A DNA stretch of 64,000 nt from Nemophila menziesii (Eukaryota; Streptophyta; Magnoliopsida; Boraginales; Hydrophyllaceae): positions 682,001-746,000 of the forward strand of contig JARWIR010000062.1 in assembly GCA_029959085.1 (NCBI GenBank), written 5' to 3'. A program made the translations under genes and the position numbers. Positions 1-11,057 of this stretch are shown piece by piece. The notes beneath the pieces are model-generated. The model did not search any database. It was given only the letters and a program-made list of their open reading frames with translations, and was not told where the DNA came from. Every line of letters begins with the position of its first letter. The first letter of the stretch is position 1.

Positions 1-718
1 TGTACAAGAGTTGACTATGAAGTTCTTGATTCCTTCAATTATAAACATGGTTCTCTACTCATACAACGAGCCTTTCGATGGGATTTATTGGTGTTATAAA
101 TGTTATATGTGTGTTTGAGCGAAAAGATGTATTAAAGTAAGCAATTGACCATTTATTTTTTCATCCATTCATGTGTTCTAATGCATTGCGAAAATTTTCA
201 TTTGTTGTAGGTAATGTTGAAATATTTGATCCACTTGAATATTTTTGTCCTATAAACGAGAATATGTGTCATGAATATAGAGTTGTAAGTTATTTCTTAT
301 ATTTATTTCATTAGTATAGGTATTTTGTTGTTTATAATATAGAAAAAAATTTGGGGCTTGCCTCCCCGTACAAAAATTATATGATGTGCATAGCATATAA
401 GTTGGTGTTTTTACCAATTTAATGGCAGGTCAAATTTTACAAAGAGAGTGATGGCTAGAAAGATGATGTTTTAGCGAACCTGAAAAAAAAAGACGCTTCA
501 ATCCGAAATTTGTCATAGAATACCATTTGGCCAAAAGGTTTTGAATTGGTTGAGCTATTGTTGAACTGGGTATGAGTGAAATGCATTAATTGGTTTTGGC
601 TATCATATATAAGGTCCAAACATGTAACTATTTTACTAAATAATATGGAATTCATATTGATATATTTGGTAATTATATTAGTTAGAATGATTAGGTATTG
701 AGTTATGTGTTTATATAC

Positions 719-1057
719 TTACCCCATTATAACCACATAAATACCCTCCACGAGGGTTTGACACACTTGAAAATCATTCGGTTCAGGTACATATTGATGT
801 AGAAAGTTTCCATCGTGTAACACTTTCCACCGTAGTTTCCTGAATAGCGCTTGGTTTGTATACGATGCCTTATGAAACCCTAGATCCCCTTGACTATTTG
901 GTACACATATTTTATCCCACGAAACCCAGCTGTTTGGAAAATAGACCGTGCAAAATTTTCTTGAAAGGAAAATGTATATAATATTTTTTTTGATTGGATC
1001 ATATATTTAATTTGAAAATTCTGAAAAGAAGCTAAAAATGAAGGGTCTGCTCCCCAA
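719..1057 (-). mobile_element. LINE reverse-transcriptase remnant, unit 1
   Basis: Read on the minus strand, this stretch gives a decayed match to the C-terminal part of plant LINE reverse transcriptases. The intact frames in other copies show RPFIFSFFSEFSNEIYDPIKK (family pattern: hydrophobic LP-YY-S-F, then K-I--I-R-FLW), then WVSWDKICVPNSQG-LGF (family: WV-WD-VC-PK--GGLG-R) and NQALFRKLRWKVL (family: N-ALL-K--WR-L). Family recognition is from memory of the motif order, with no search. Unit 1 carries a stop in the first part (TTTAATTTG for TTTCATTTG near 1008). No target duplications or poly(A) tail were found, so insertion limits are unknown. Confidence 0.6.
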
Positions 1058-1555
1058 CTTGGAGAGTATTGTAAAAAATATTAAGATTATTGTTAATAGT
1101 TATCGGTATACGATGTATTTTCAGCTCGCCTCTTCGGAAGACTGTGGACTTTTGTTTCCTTCCAATTGGATATATTGTATGGATTTATAGGGAAGAAAGT
1201 GGTTTTAACTTTTTTTTAACCTTATTATTAGATTTTAGTTAGAGTGATGTTTGGTTTGGTTTACCCAACAAAGGTTGTACATTTATGATCCTCAAATCAT
1301 TTTTATATATTTATATTCCTAAAAAATCACTATATGTAAACTAATCTAACAAAAGGAAGAACAAATCATAAACTAAGACCACCAAGAAAGTAAATTCAAG
1401 GGCAATGTTGACCAAATAAAAAAATTATAATGAATGTCTGGATTATTGTAAAGAAAGAGAAAAGGGAGTATAATAAATGAAAGGAGAGGAAAATATTTAA
1501 TCTTATCTGGACTAGTATAAATTAAATGAAAAAATTTCTATAAACTATTATATAA
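1058..1555. other. AT-rich stretch without recognised feature (all units)
   Basis: About 500 bp between the LINE remnant and the promoter-like block. The first ~130 bp may be further LINE coding sequence on the minus strand (hydrophobic reading with a stop). The rest (oligo-A/T runs, GGTTTGGTTTACCCAACAAAGG) shows no gene, RNA or repeat signal. Same content in every unit. Confidence 0.6.
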
Positions 1556-1572
1556 TTGGGTTAATAACCCAA
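1556..1572. promoter_or_regulatory. 17-bp palindrome TTGGGTTAATAACCCAA
   Basis: Perfect inverted repeat (8-bp arms, one central base) 28 bp before the CCAAT motif of the promoter-like block. It is present at the same relative place in most units; units 9 and 13 have TTGGGATAATAACCC, which breaks the symmetry. The MITE of units 10 and 14 inserted directly beside it. Could be a protein-binding site of the ancestral promoter or chance; no function can be assigned. Confidence 0.45.
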
Positions 1573-1599
1573 AAACCAAGCAATTGTTGTCCAAAAGGT

Positions 1600-1809
1600 C
1601 CAATCAAATAAAAAGCCCATAATACACTTACTTGCCCTATATATCAAAATCCAAAACATTTTAACTTCAATTTCATAAAATTTTAGATAATCCCTTAAAA
1701 CACTCATTAATCCAAAAACAACAATCAGCAACATTAAACATCTTTTAGGTAAAGACTATAATGGAAAGAACCTTCGAAGAAGATCCAATGAACTGAGCAT
1801 AACACGGGT
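1600..1809 (+). promoter_or_regulatory. Promoter-like block of the KH composite (unit 1; recurs in every unit)
   Basis: In order: CCAAT (1600-1604), TATATAT after GCCC (1638-1644), an A/C-rich leader without G runs as in many plant 5' UTRs, ATGGAAAGAACC (1761), and a possible splice donor GGGTACATTTTC (GT at 1808-1809). Spacing fits a plant TATA promoter. The next splice-like acceptor, TTGTAG at 2884-2889, opens the KH leader exon, so the block may be the original KH gene promoter and first exon. The ATG reads MERTFEEDPMN then stop in unit 1, and is lost (AAGGAAAG) in units 6-14. TATA equivalents start at 5723, 9807, 13891, 17985, 22084, 26201, 30450, 34599, 38968, 43105, 47342, 51491, 55858 and 59998. 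Activity is unproven. Confidence 0.4.
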
Positions 1810-2889
1810 ACATTTTCTCATTTTCTCTAGTTTTAATGGTAAAAATCTTTATAATAGATGAATTAACCATTATAGGTTAATTGGTTTGTTAAATATTCAT
1901 GATTTAATAACAATAATTGTGTATAATGTGTATGATTAAATGTATGATTTTATACAAAATAAAGTGGATGCAGTTACCCATAGGTAATAGAAAAATAGGT
2001 ATACACTATCATGTAATAATTTGGGGGTCCTTAGTCACTATATTCAAATTCAATTTTTGGTTTTGTTTTCTTCATTTAAGTTATTAAAATCTTGGTTTTA
2101 GATTAGTGATGAATTATTGGGTTTTGAGTTAGGGCAACAATCATGTTTTGGTAAAGACCAACCTGTGTAATTGGTAGATTAATTATTGCAAATATATACT
2201 TTGGTAGTTGTAATAAAATAATTTCTTAAATATTTAAAGAAAAATAAAATGTATCTTAGATTGAAAGATTAACATTTAATTAAATTTATTTTAGGATATT
2301 TATTTAATTATATAACTAGATAACAATTAGATATAATTTTGATTATGAAATATTTTATTTATGTAAGATATTTAACATATGTTTGTATGGATTTTGTACT
2401 CAGGTTTTACAAAATTAAGATTTTGATCATGTTAAGGATAAGATCTTTTATAATAAATAAAAAAATAGGATCTTTGATCATTTCATTTCAGCTAATCCCC
2501 AAGATTTCATTTTTTTATGGTGGTAAGATTTACTTAATTTATATGAAATTTTTAATTGTTGTTGTGATTGAAAGTAATATGCAATTTTGTTTAAACAGGT
2601 CGATTTGTATAAAGATTCATGTTAAATATCATTTAATTATGAGTGTCTATTTCTTTTTTTATTACTTTTTTTAGCGTTTAGTTTAGTTTAGTTTTATAAT
2701 TATAATTTTTTGTGAAAGTTATATATGTATTTGTATTTAAATGGTCAAAGAATATATACAATAGTGTTATATTTGTAAGTTGTAGATGAATTACTAAAAT
2801 AACAAGTAAAGATCATCTATTCTAGTTGTTAAATCATGATGTTTATTGCAATACTGAGTTTGAAGGTAGTATTTTTTAACAAATTGTAG
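1810..2889. other. Intron-like AT-rich stretch (all units)
   Basis: About 1.08 kb, T-rich on the plus strand, bounded by a possible donor (1808-1809) and TTGTAG acceptor (2884-2889). It contains a short GTTTA pentamer run (about 2674-2692), and its open frames give only low-complexity Phe/Ile/Tyr peptides. Best read as intron 1 of the ancestral KH gene. In class B units the GTAGTAGTAACTG mark lies in its middle. Confidence 0.5.
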
Positions 2890-3994
2890 GGCATGTCTGA
2901 TGTTCAAGCATCATGTATGAACATACAGATTTTGATGAGACATTAATGCTGAAATAAAATTGAAAAAGACAATATGCCTTATGCACATGCCACATCCGGT
3001 CACGTATTTTATGTATTGATTACTTAATATGATCATTTTGCATTATTAAAAATTAACTCAAAAAATCAATAGGAGTACCTACCATAAAATTAACTTATTC
3101 ATATATGAAGTTGCATTTTCCAATACTTTTTCAATCCAAAAAGATTGATAGTATTATCGGAAAAGGTGGTAATGTGATAAAATCAATTTGAGAAGAAACA
3201 CAATCTAAAATTAAAGTAGCTGATTCTGATTTCTCTTCCTGGATCTGATGAACGAGTAGTAATTATTTCAAGTCCTTCTAACAAGGAAGCTAGAAGAAAG
3301 AAAAACGATGAAGAAGGGGCTAATATAGATAAAGAAGATGGTGTATTAGAGTTACATTGTGCAGCTCAAGATGGTCTTCTTAGAGTTCATGATTAAGTAG
3401 TTGAAGATGATTTAACTATGGCTGGTATTGAAAATTGTGATGAAACTGATGTAACTGTTAGATTATTAGTTCCTAATAGTTTAGTTGGGTGTCTTTTGGG
3501 GCGAAAAGGTGATGTTATTAAAAACTTAAGGACTTATACTGGTACAAGTATTCGTGTCTACTGAAACATCTTTCTACTTTTGCTTTAACTAATGATAAAC
3601 TTGTACATGTAATTATATTGAAAATAATCTTATGTTCAGGTAATTTATATTGAAAATGTATTATCTATTATTATTTCAAATACAAGGTTATCCAATTGTA
3701 GCAAAGAAAGCTTTATATGAAGTATCAACAATGTTATTTCAAAATCCATGTAAAGATAGAACACCAATAAGTACAATTAACTTATTAATATATGAATTTG
3801 CTTTGTTTTGCAGAATAGAAAGTCCTACAGTACAATTACAAAAAAGTACATGGCCATTTGATTTATTAATCTTTCTTTTAACTAAATCCTTTTAACACAA
3901 GCATGACATGATGCAAGATCCTAGTGTAATGTATACTCAACAAAATGATAATTTCTCATGTAATTTCCATCAACCGTTGATATTTTACATATAA
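2890..3994 (+). pseudogene. KH-domain RNA-binding protein pseudogene, unit 1
   Basis: Remnant of a plant multi-KH protein (HEN4 / RCF3 / PCBP-like family; nuclear RNA-binding proteins by family knowledge). Readable pieces: KH1 text LHFPILFQSKKIDSIIGKGG before a TGA at 3189-3191 (an arginine codon CGA in class B), then EETQSKIKVADS, a frameshift around 3225-3245, and ERVVIISS onward to a TAA at 3394-3396. KH2 (VRLLVPNSLVGCLLGRKGD) keeps its GxxG loop at 3499-3510. After a GT...AG intron-like gap comes the post-KH2 piece VAKKALYEVSTMLFQNP. A putative leader exon begins at 2890 after TTGTAG; units 1-6 have lost its CAG/GTAAAA donor. Not functional. Family call strong, orthologue unknown. Confidence 0.82.
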
Positions 3995-4818
3995 TTATGG
4001 TAATATTACATGCCTAAATACTCTAGGATATTTCCACGTAACACTTGTTTTATGTTATTTTTATTTTTCATTAATTTTTAAATCAAGAGGTTTTTAGTAT
4101 TGTACAAGAGTTGACTATGAAGTTCTTGATTCCTTCAATTATAAACATGGTTCTCTACACATACAACGACCCTTTCGATGGGATTTATTGGTGTTATAAA
4201 TGTTATATGTGTGTTTGAGCGAAAAGATGTATTAAAGTAAGCAATTGACCATTTATTTTTTCATCCATTCATGTGTTCTAATGCATTGCGAAAATTTTCA
4301 TTTGTTGTAGGTAATGTTGAAATATTTGATCCACTTGAATATTTTTGTCCTATAAACGAGAATATGTGTCATGAATATAGAGTTGTAAGTTATTTCTTAT
4401 ATTTATTTCATTAGTATAGGTAGTTTGTTGTTTATAAGATAGAAAAAAATTTGGGGCTTGCCTCCACGTACAAAAATTATATGATGTGCATAGCATATAA
4501 GTTGGTGTTTTTACCAATTTAATGGCAGGTCAAATTTTACAAAGAGAGTGATGGCTAGAAAGATGATGTTTTAGCGAACCTGAAAAAAAAAGACGCTTCA
4601 ATCCGAAATTTGTCATAGAATACCATTTGGCCAAAAGGTTTTGAATTGGTTGAGCTATTGTTGAACTGGGTATGAGTGAAATGCATTAATTGGTTTTGGC
4701 TATCATATATAAGGTCCAAACATGTAACTATTTTACTAAATAATATGGAATTCATATTGATATATTTGGTAATTATATTAGTTAGAATGATTAGGTATTG
4801 AGTTATGTGTTTATATAC

Positions 4819-5157
4819 TTACCCCATTATAACCACATAAATACCCTCCACGAGGGTTTGACGCACTTGAAAATCATTCGGTTCAGGTACATATTGATGT
4901 AAAAAGTTTCCATCGTGTAACACTTTCCACCGTAGTTTCCTGAATAGCGCTTGGTTTGTATACGATGCCTTATGAAACCCTAGATCCCCTTGACTATTTG
5001 GTACACATATTTTATCCCACGAAACCCAGCTGTTTGGAAAATAGACCGTGCAAAATTTTCTTGAAAGGAAAATGTATATAATATTTTTTTTGATTGGATC
5101 ATATATTTAATTTGAAAATTCTGAAAAGAAGCTAAAAATGAAGGGTCTGCTCCCCAA
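4819..5157 (-). mobile_element. LINE RT remnant, unit 2
   Basis: Same remnant and same TTTAATTTG nonsense change as unit 1. Immediately beyond its upstream end (5168) lies the 16-bp deletion shared by units 2-4, which removes part of the preceding coding-like stretch. Confidence 0.58.
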
Positions 5158-6973
5158 CTTGGAGAGTAAGATTATTGTTAATAGTTATCGGTATAAGATG
5201 TATTTTCAGCTCGCCTCTTCGGAAGACTGTGGACTTTTGTTTCCTTCCAATTGGATATATTGTATGGATTTATAGGGAAGAAAGTGGTTTTAACTTTTTT
5301 TTAACCTTATTATTAGATTTTAGTTAGAGTGATGTTTGGTTTGGTTTACCCAACAAAGGTTGTACATTTATGATCCTCAAATCATTTTTATATATTTATA
5401 TTCCTAAAAAATCACTATATGTAAACTAATCTAACAAAAGGAAGAACAAATCATAAACTAAGACCACCAAGAAAGTAAATTCAAGGGCAATGTTGACCAA
5501 ATAAAAAAATTATAATGAATGTCTGGATTATAGTAAAGAAAGAGAAAAGGGAGTATAATAAAAGAAAGGAGAGGAAAATATTTAATCTTATCTGGACTAG
5601 TATAAATTAAATAAAAAAATTTCTATAAACTATTATATAATTGGGTTAATAACCCAAAAACTAAGCAATTGTTGTCCAAAAGGTCCAATCAAATAAAAAG
5701 CCCATAATACACTTACTTGCCCTATATATCAAAATCCAAAACATTTTAACTTCAATTTCATAAAATTTTAGATAATCCCTTAAAACACTCATTAATCCAA
5801 AAACAACAATCAGCAACATTAAACATCTTTTAGGTAAAGACTATAATGGAAAGAACCTCGAAGAAGATCCAATGAACTGAGCATAACACGGGTACATTTT
5901 CTCATTTTCTCTAGTTTTAATGGTAAAAATCTTTATAATAGATGAATTAACCATTATAGGTTAATTGGTTTGTTAAATATTCATGATTTAATAACAATAA
6001 TTGTGTATAATGTGTATGATTAAATGTATGATTTTATACAAAATAAAGTGGATGCAGTTACCCATAGGTAATAGAAAAATAGGTATACACTATCATGTAA
6101 TAATTTGGGGGTCCTTAGTCACTATATTCAAATTCAATTTTTGGTTTTGTTTTCTTCATTTAAGTTATTAAAATCTTGGTTTTAGATTAGTGATGAATTA
6201 TTGGGTTTTGAGTTAGGGCAACAATCATGTTTTGGTAAAGACCAACCTGTGTAATTGGTAGATTAATTATTGCAAATATATACTTTGGTAGTTGTAATAA
6301 AATAATTTCTTAAATATTTAAAGAAAAATAAAATGTATCTTAGATTGAAAGATTAACATTTAATTAAATTTATTTTAGGATATTTATTTAATTATATAAC
6401 TAGATAACAATTAGATATAATTTTGATTATGAAATATTTTATTTATGTAAGATATTTAACATATGTTTGTATGGATTTTGTACTCAGGTTTTACAAAATT
6501 AAGATTTTGATCATGTTAAGGATAAGATCTTTTATAATAAATAAAAAAATAGGATCTTTGATCATTTCATTTCAGCTAATCCCCAAGATTTCATTTTTTT
6601 ATGGTGGTAAGATTTACTTAATTTATATGAAATTTTTAATTGTTGTTGTGATTGAAAGTAATATGCAATTTTGTTTAAACAGGTCGATTTGTATAAAGAT
6701 TCATGTTAAATATCATTTAATTATGAGTGTCTATTTCTTTTTTTATTACTTTTTTTAGCGTTTAGTTTAGTTTAGTTTTATAATTATAATTTTTTGTGAA
6801 AGTTATATATGTATTTGTATTTAAATGGTCAAAGAATATATACAATAGTGTTATATTTGTAAGTTGTAGATGAATTACTAAAATAACAAGTAAAGATCAT
6901 CTATTCTAGTTGTTAAATCATGATGTTTATTGCAATACTGAGTTTGAAGGTAGTATTTTTTAACAAATTGTAG

Positions 6974-8078
6974 GGCATGTCTGATGTTCAAGCATCATGT
7001 ATGAACATACAGATTTTGATGAGACATTAATGCTGAAATAAAATTGAAAAAGACAATATGCCTTATGCACATGCCACATCCGGTCACGTATTTTATGTAT
7101 TGATTACTTAATATGATCATTTTGCATTATTAAAAATTAACTCAAAAAATCAATAGGAGTACCTACCATAAAATTAACTTATTCATATATGAAGTTGCAT
7201 TTTCCAATACTTTTTCAATCCAAAAAGATTGATAGTATTATCGGAAAAGGTGGTAATGTGATAAAATCAATTTGAGAAGAAACACAATCTAAAATTAAAG
7301 TAGCTGATTCTGATTTCTCTTCCTGGATCTGATGAACGAGTAGTAATTATTTCAAGTCCTTCTAACAAGGAAGCTAGAAGAAAGAAAAACGATGAAGAAG
7401 GGGCTAATATAGATAAAGAAGATGGTGTATTAGAGTTACATTGTGCAGCTCAAGATGGTCTTCTTAGAGTTCATGATTAAGTAGTTGAAGATGATTTAAC
7501 TATGGCTGGTATTGAAAATTGTGATGAAACTGATGTAACTGTTAGATTATTAGTTCCTAATAGTTTAGTTGGGTGTCTTTTGGGGCGAAAAGGTGATGTT
7601 ATTAAAAACTTAAGGACTTATACTGGTACAAGTATTCGTGTCTACTGAAACATCTTTCTACTTTTGCTTTAACTAATGATAAACTTGTACATGTAATTAT
7701 ATTGAAAATAATCTTATGTTCAGGTAATTTATATTGAAAATGTATTATCTATTATTATTTCAAATACAAGGTTATCCAATTGTAGCAAAGAAAGCTTTAT
7801 ATGAAGTATCAACAATGTTATTTCAAAATCCATGTAAAGATAGAACACCAATAAGTACAATTAACTTATTAATATATGAATTTGCTTTGTTTTGCAGAAT
7901 AGAAAGTCCTACAGTACAATTACAAAAAAGTACATGGCCATTTGATTTATTAATCTTTCTTTTAACTAAATCCTTTTAACACAAGCATGACATGATGCAA
8001 GATCCTAGTGTAATGTATACTCAACAAAATGATAATTTCTCATGTAATTTCCATCAACCGTTGATATTTTACATATAA
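6974..8078 (+). pseudogene. KH pseudogene, unit 2
   Basis: Reads the same as the unit 1 copy by eye: in-frame TGA in KH1, frameshift after ADS, TAA before the linker to KH2, intact GRKG in KH2, and TAA ending the post-KH2 frame at 7979. Its identity to unit 1 over this stretch, while the units differ upstream, points to recent homogenisation. Confidence 0.82.
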
Positions 8079-8902
8079 TTATGGTAATATTACATGCCTA
8101 AATACTCTAGGATATTTCCACGTAACACTTGTTTTATGTTATTTTTATTTTTCATTAATTTTTAAATCAAGAGGTTTTTAGTATTGTACAAGAGTTGACT
8201 ATGAAGTTCTTGATTCCTTCAATTATAAACATGGTTCTCTACACATACAACGACCCTTTCGATGGGATTTATTGGTGTTATAAATGTTATATGTGTGTTT
8301 GAGCGAAAAGATGTATTAAAGTAAGCAATTGACCATTTATTTTTTCATCCATTCATGTGTTCTAATGCATTGCGAAAATTTTCATTTGTTGTAGGTAATG
8401 TTGAAATATTTGATCCACTTGAATATTTTTGTCCTATAAACGAGAATATGTGTCATGAATATAGAGTTGTAAGTTATTTCTTATATTTATTTCATTAGTA
8501 TAGGTAGTTTGTTGTTTATAAGATAGAAAAAAATTTGGGGCTTGCCTCCACGTACAAAAATTATATGATGTGCATAGCATATAAGTTGGTGTTTTTACCA
8601 ATTTAATGGCAGGTCAAATTTTACAAAGAGAGTGATGGCTAGAAAGATGATGTTTTAGCGAACCTGAAAAAAAAAGACGCTTCAATCCGAAATTTGTCAT
8701 AGAATACCATTTGGCCAAAAGGTTTTGAATTGGTTGAGCTATTGTTGAACTGGGTATGAGTGAAATGCATTAATTGGTTTTGGCTATCATATATAAGGTC
8801 CAAACATGTAACTATTTTACTAAATAATATGGAATTCATATTGATATATTTGGTAATTATATTAGTTAGAATGATTAGGTATTGAGTTATGTGTTTATAT
8901 AC

Positions 8903-9241
8903 TTACCCCATTATAACCACATAAATACCCTCCACGAGGGTTTGACGCACTTGAAAATCATTCGGTTCAGGTACATATTGATGTAAAAAGTTTCCATCGT
9001 GTAACACTTTCCACCGTAGTTTCCTGAATAGCGCTTGGTTTGTATACGATGCCTTATGAAACCCTAGATCCCCTTGACTATTTGGTACACATATTTTATC
9101 CCACGAAACCCAGCTGTTTGGAAAATAGACCGTGCAAAATTTTCTTGAAAGGAAAATGTATATAATATTTTTTTTGATTGGATCATATATTTAATTTGAA
9201 AATTCTGAAAAGAAGCTAAAAATGAAGGGTCTGCTCCCCAA
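8903..9241 (-). mobile_element. LINE RT remnant, unit 3
   Basis: Identical by eye to the unit 2 copy, including the adjacent 16-bp deletion. Confidence 0.58.
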
Positions 9242-11057
9242 CTTGGAGAGTAAGATTATTGTTAATAGTTATCGGTATAAGATGTATTTTCAGCTCGCCT
9301 CTTCGGAAGACTGTGGACTTTTGTTTCCTTCCAATTGGATATATTGTATGGATTTATAGGGAAGAAAGTGGTTTTAACTTTTTTTTAACCTTATTATTAG
9401 ATTTTAGTTAGAGTGATGTTTGGTTTGGTTTACCCAACAAAGGTTGTACATTTATGATCCTCAAATCATTTTTATATATTTATATTCCTAAAAAATCACT
9501 ATATGTAAACTAATCTAACAAAAGGAAGAACAAATCATAAACTAAGACCACCAAGAAAGTAAATTCAAGGGCAATGTTGACCAAATAAAAAAATTATAAT
9601 GAATGTCTGGATTATAGTAAAGAAAGAGAAAAGGGAGTATAATAAAAGAAAGGAGAGGAAAATATTTAATCTTATCTGGACTAGTATAAATTAAATAAAA
9701 AAATTTCTATAAACTATTATATAATTGGGTTAATAACCCAAAAACTAAGCAATTGTTGTCCAAAAGGTCCAATCAAATAAAAAGCCCATAATACACTTAC
9801 TTGCCCTATATATCAAAATCCAAAACATTTTAACTTCAATTTCATAAAATTTTAGATAATCCCTTAAAACACTCATTAATCCAAAAACAACAATCAGCAA
9901 CATTAAACATCTTTTAGGTAAAGACTATAATGGAAAGAACCTCGAAGAAGATCCAATGAACTGAGCATAACACGGGTACATTTTCTCATTTTCTCTAGTT
10001 TTAATGGTAAAAATCTTTATAATAGATGAATTAACCATTATAGGTTAATTGGTTTGTTAAATATTCATGATTTAATAACAATAATTGTGTATAATGTGTA
10101 TGATTAAATGTATGATTTTATACAAAATAAAGTGGATGCAGTTACCCATAGGTAATAGAAAAATAGGTATACACTATCATGTAATAATTTGGGGGTCCTT
10201 AGTCACTATATTCAAATTCAATTTTTGGTTTTGTTTTCTTCATTTAAGTTATTAAAATCTTGGTTTTAGATTAGTGATGAATTATTGGGTTTTGAGTTAG
10301 GGCAACAATCATGTTTTGGTAAAGACCAACCTGTGTAATTGGTAGATTAATTATTGCAAATATATACTTTGGTAGTTGTAATAAAATAATTTCTTAAATA
10401 TTTAAAGAAAAATAAAATGTATCTTAGATTGAAAGATTAACATTTAATTAAATTTATTTTAGGATATTTATTTAATTATATAACTAGATAACAATTAGAT
10501 ATAATTTTGATTATGAAATATTTTATTTATGTAAGATATTTAACATATGTTTGTATGGATTTTGTACTCAGGTTTTACAAAATTAAGATTTTGATCATGT
10601 TAAGGATAAGATCTTTTATAATAAATAAAAAAATAGGATCTTTGATCATTTCATTTCAGCTAATCCCCAAGATTTCATTTTTTTATGGTGGTAAGATTTA
10701 CTTAATTTATATGAAATTTTTAATTGTTGTTGTGATTGAAAGTAATATGCAATTTTGTTTAAACAGGTCGATTTGTATAAAGATTCATGTTAAATATCAT
10801 TTAATTATGAGTGTCTATTTCTTTTTTTATTACTTTTTTTAGCGTTTAGTTTAGTTTAGTTTTATAATTATAATTTTTTGTGAAAGTTATATATGTATTT
10901 GTATTTAAATGGTCAAAGAATATATACAATAGTGTTATATTTGTAAGTTGTAGATGAATTACTAAAATAACAAGTAAAGATCATCTATTCTAGTTGTTAA
11001 ATCATGATGTTTATTGCAATACTGAGTTTGAAGGTAGTATTTTTTAACAAATTGTAG

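Larger units (their letters stand above)
1..4100 (+). repeat. Array unit 1 (class A0)
   Basis: First complete unit, 4100 bp, used as the reference layout. 1-640 holds protein-like segments of unknown origin. 719-1057 is the LINE remnant. 1060-1550 is AT-rich with nothing recognised. 1556-1808 is the promoter-like block. 1809-2889 is AT-rich and intron-like; its longest open frame (2339-2674) is phenylalanine/isoleucine-rich low complexity. 2890-3994 is the KH pseudogene. From about 1775 to the unit end it appears identical to unit 2, while its first 1.7 kb differs at scattered sites, which marks a block-wise homogenisation boundary. Confidence 0.95.
4101..8184 (+). repeat. Array unit 2 (class A0)
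   Basis: 4084 bp. It differs from unit 1 mainly by a 16-bp deletion inside the LINE-remnant upstream flank (after GGAGAGTA at 5161-5168), which it shares with units 3 and 4. Its first ~2.9 kb appears identical to unit 3 and its last ~2.3 kb identical to unit 1, so it is a mosaic relative to its neighbours. Confidence 0.95.

Noticed and set aside
455..655. 66-codon minus-strand open frame in several units
   Set aside because: Opposite strand of the protein-like segment; length varies with single A-run changes. No start context, domain or neighbour supports a gene.
767..781. Hairpin ACCCTCCACGAGGGT, considered as a terminator
   Set aside because: Six-base stem in a LINE coding remnant of a eukaryotic locus; rho-independent terminators do not apply here.
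889..900. AAACCCTAG telo-box-like motif in every unit
   Set aside because: It falls in the LINE remnant, where it encodes the LGF residues on the minus strand, so it is more likely coding history than a regulatory site.
2339..2674. 111-codon plus-strand open frame, repeated in most units
   Set aside because: Low-complexity Phe/Ile/Tyr-rich text from AT-rich intron-like DNA. It has no domain pattern, and the reading frame is broken differently in other units.
2674..2692. GTTTA/TTTAG short tandem run, considered as interstitial telomere repeat
   Set aside because: Lacks the GGG of the plant telomere repeat TTTAGGG and has only about three copies.
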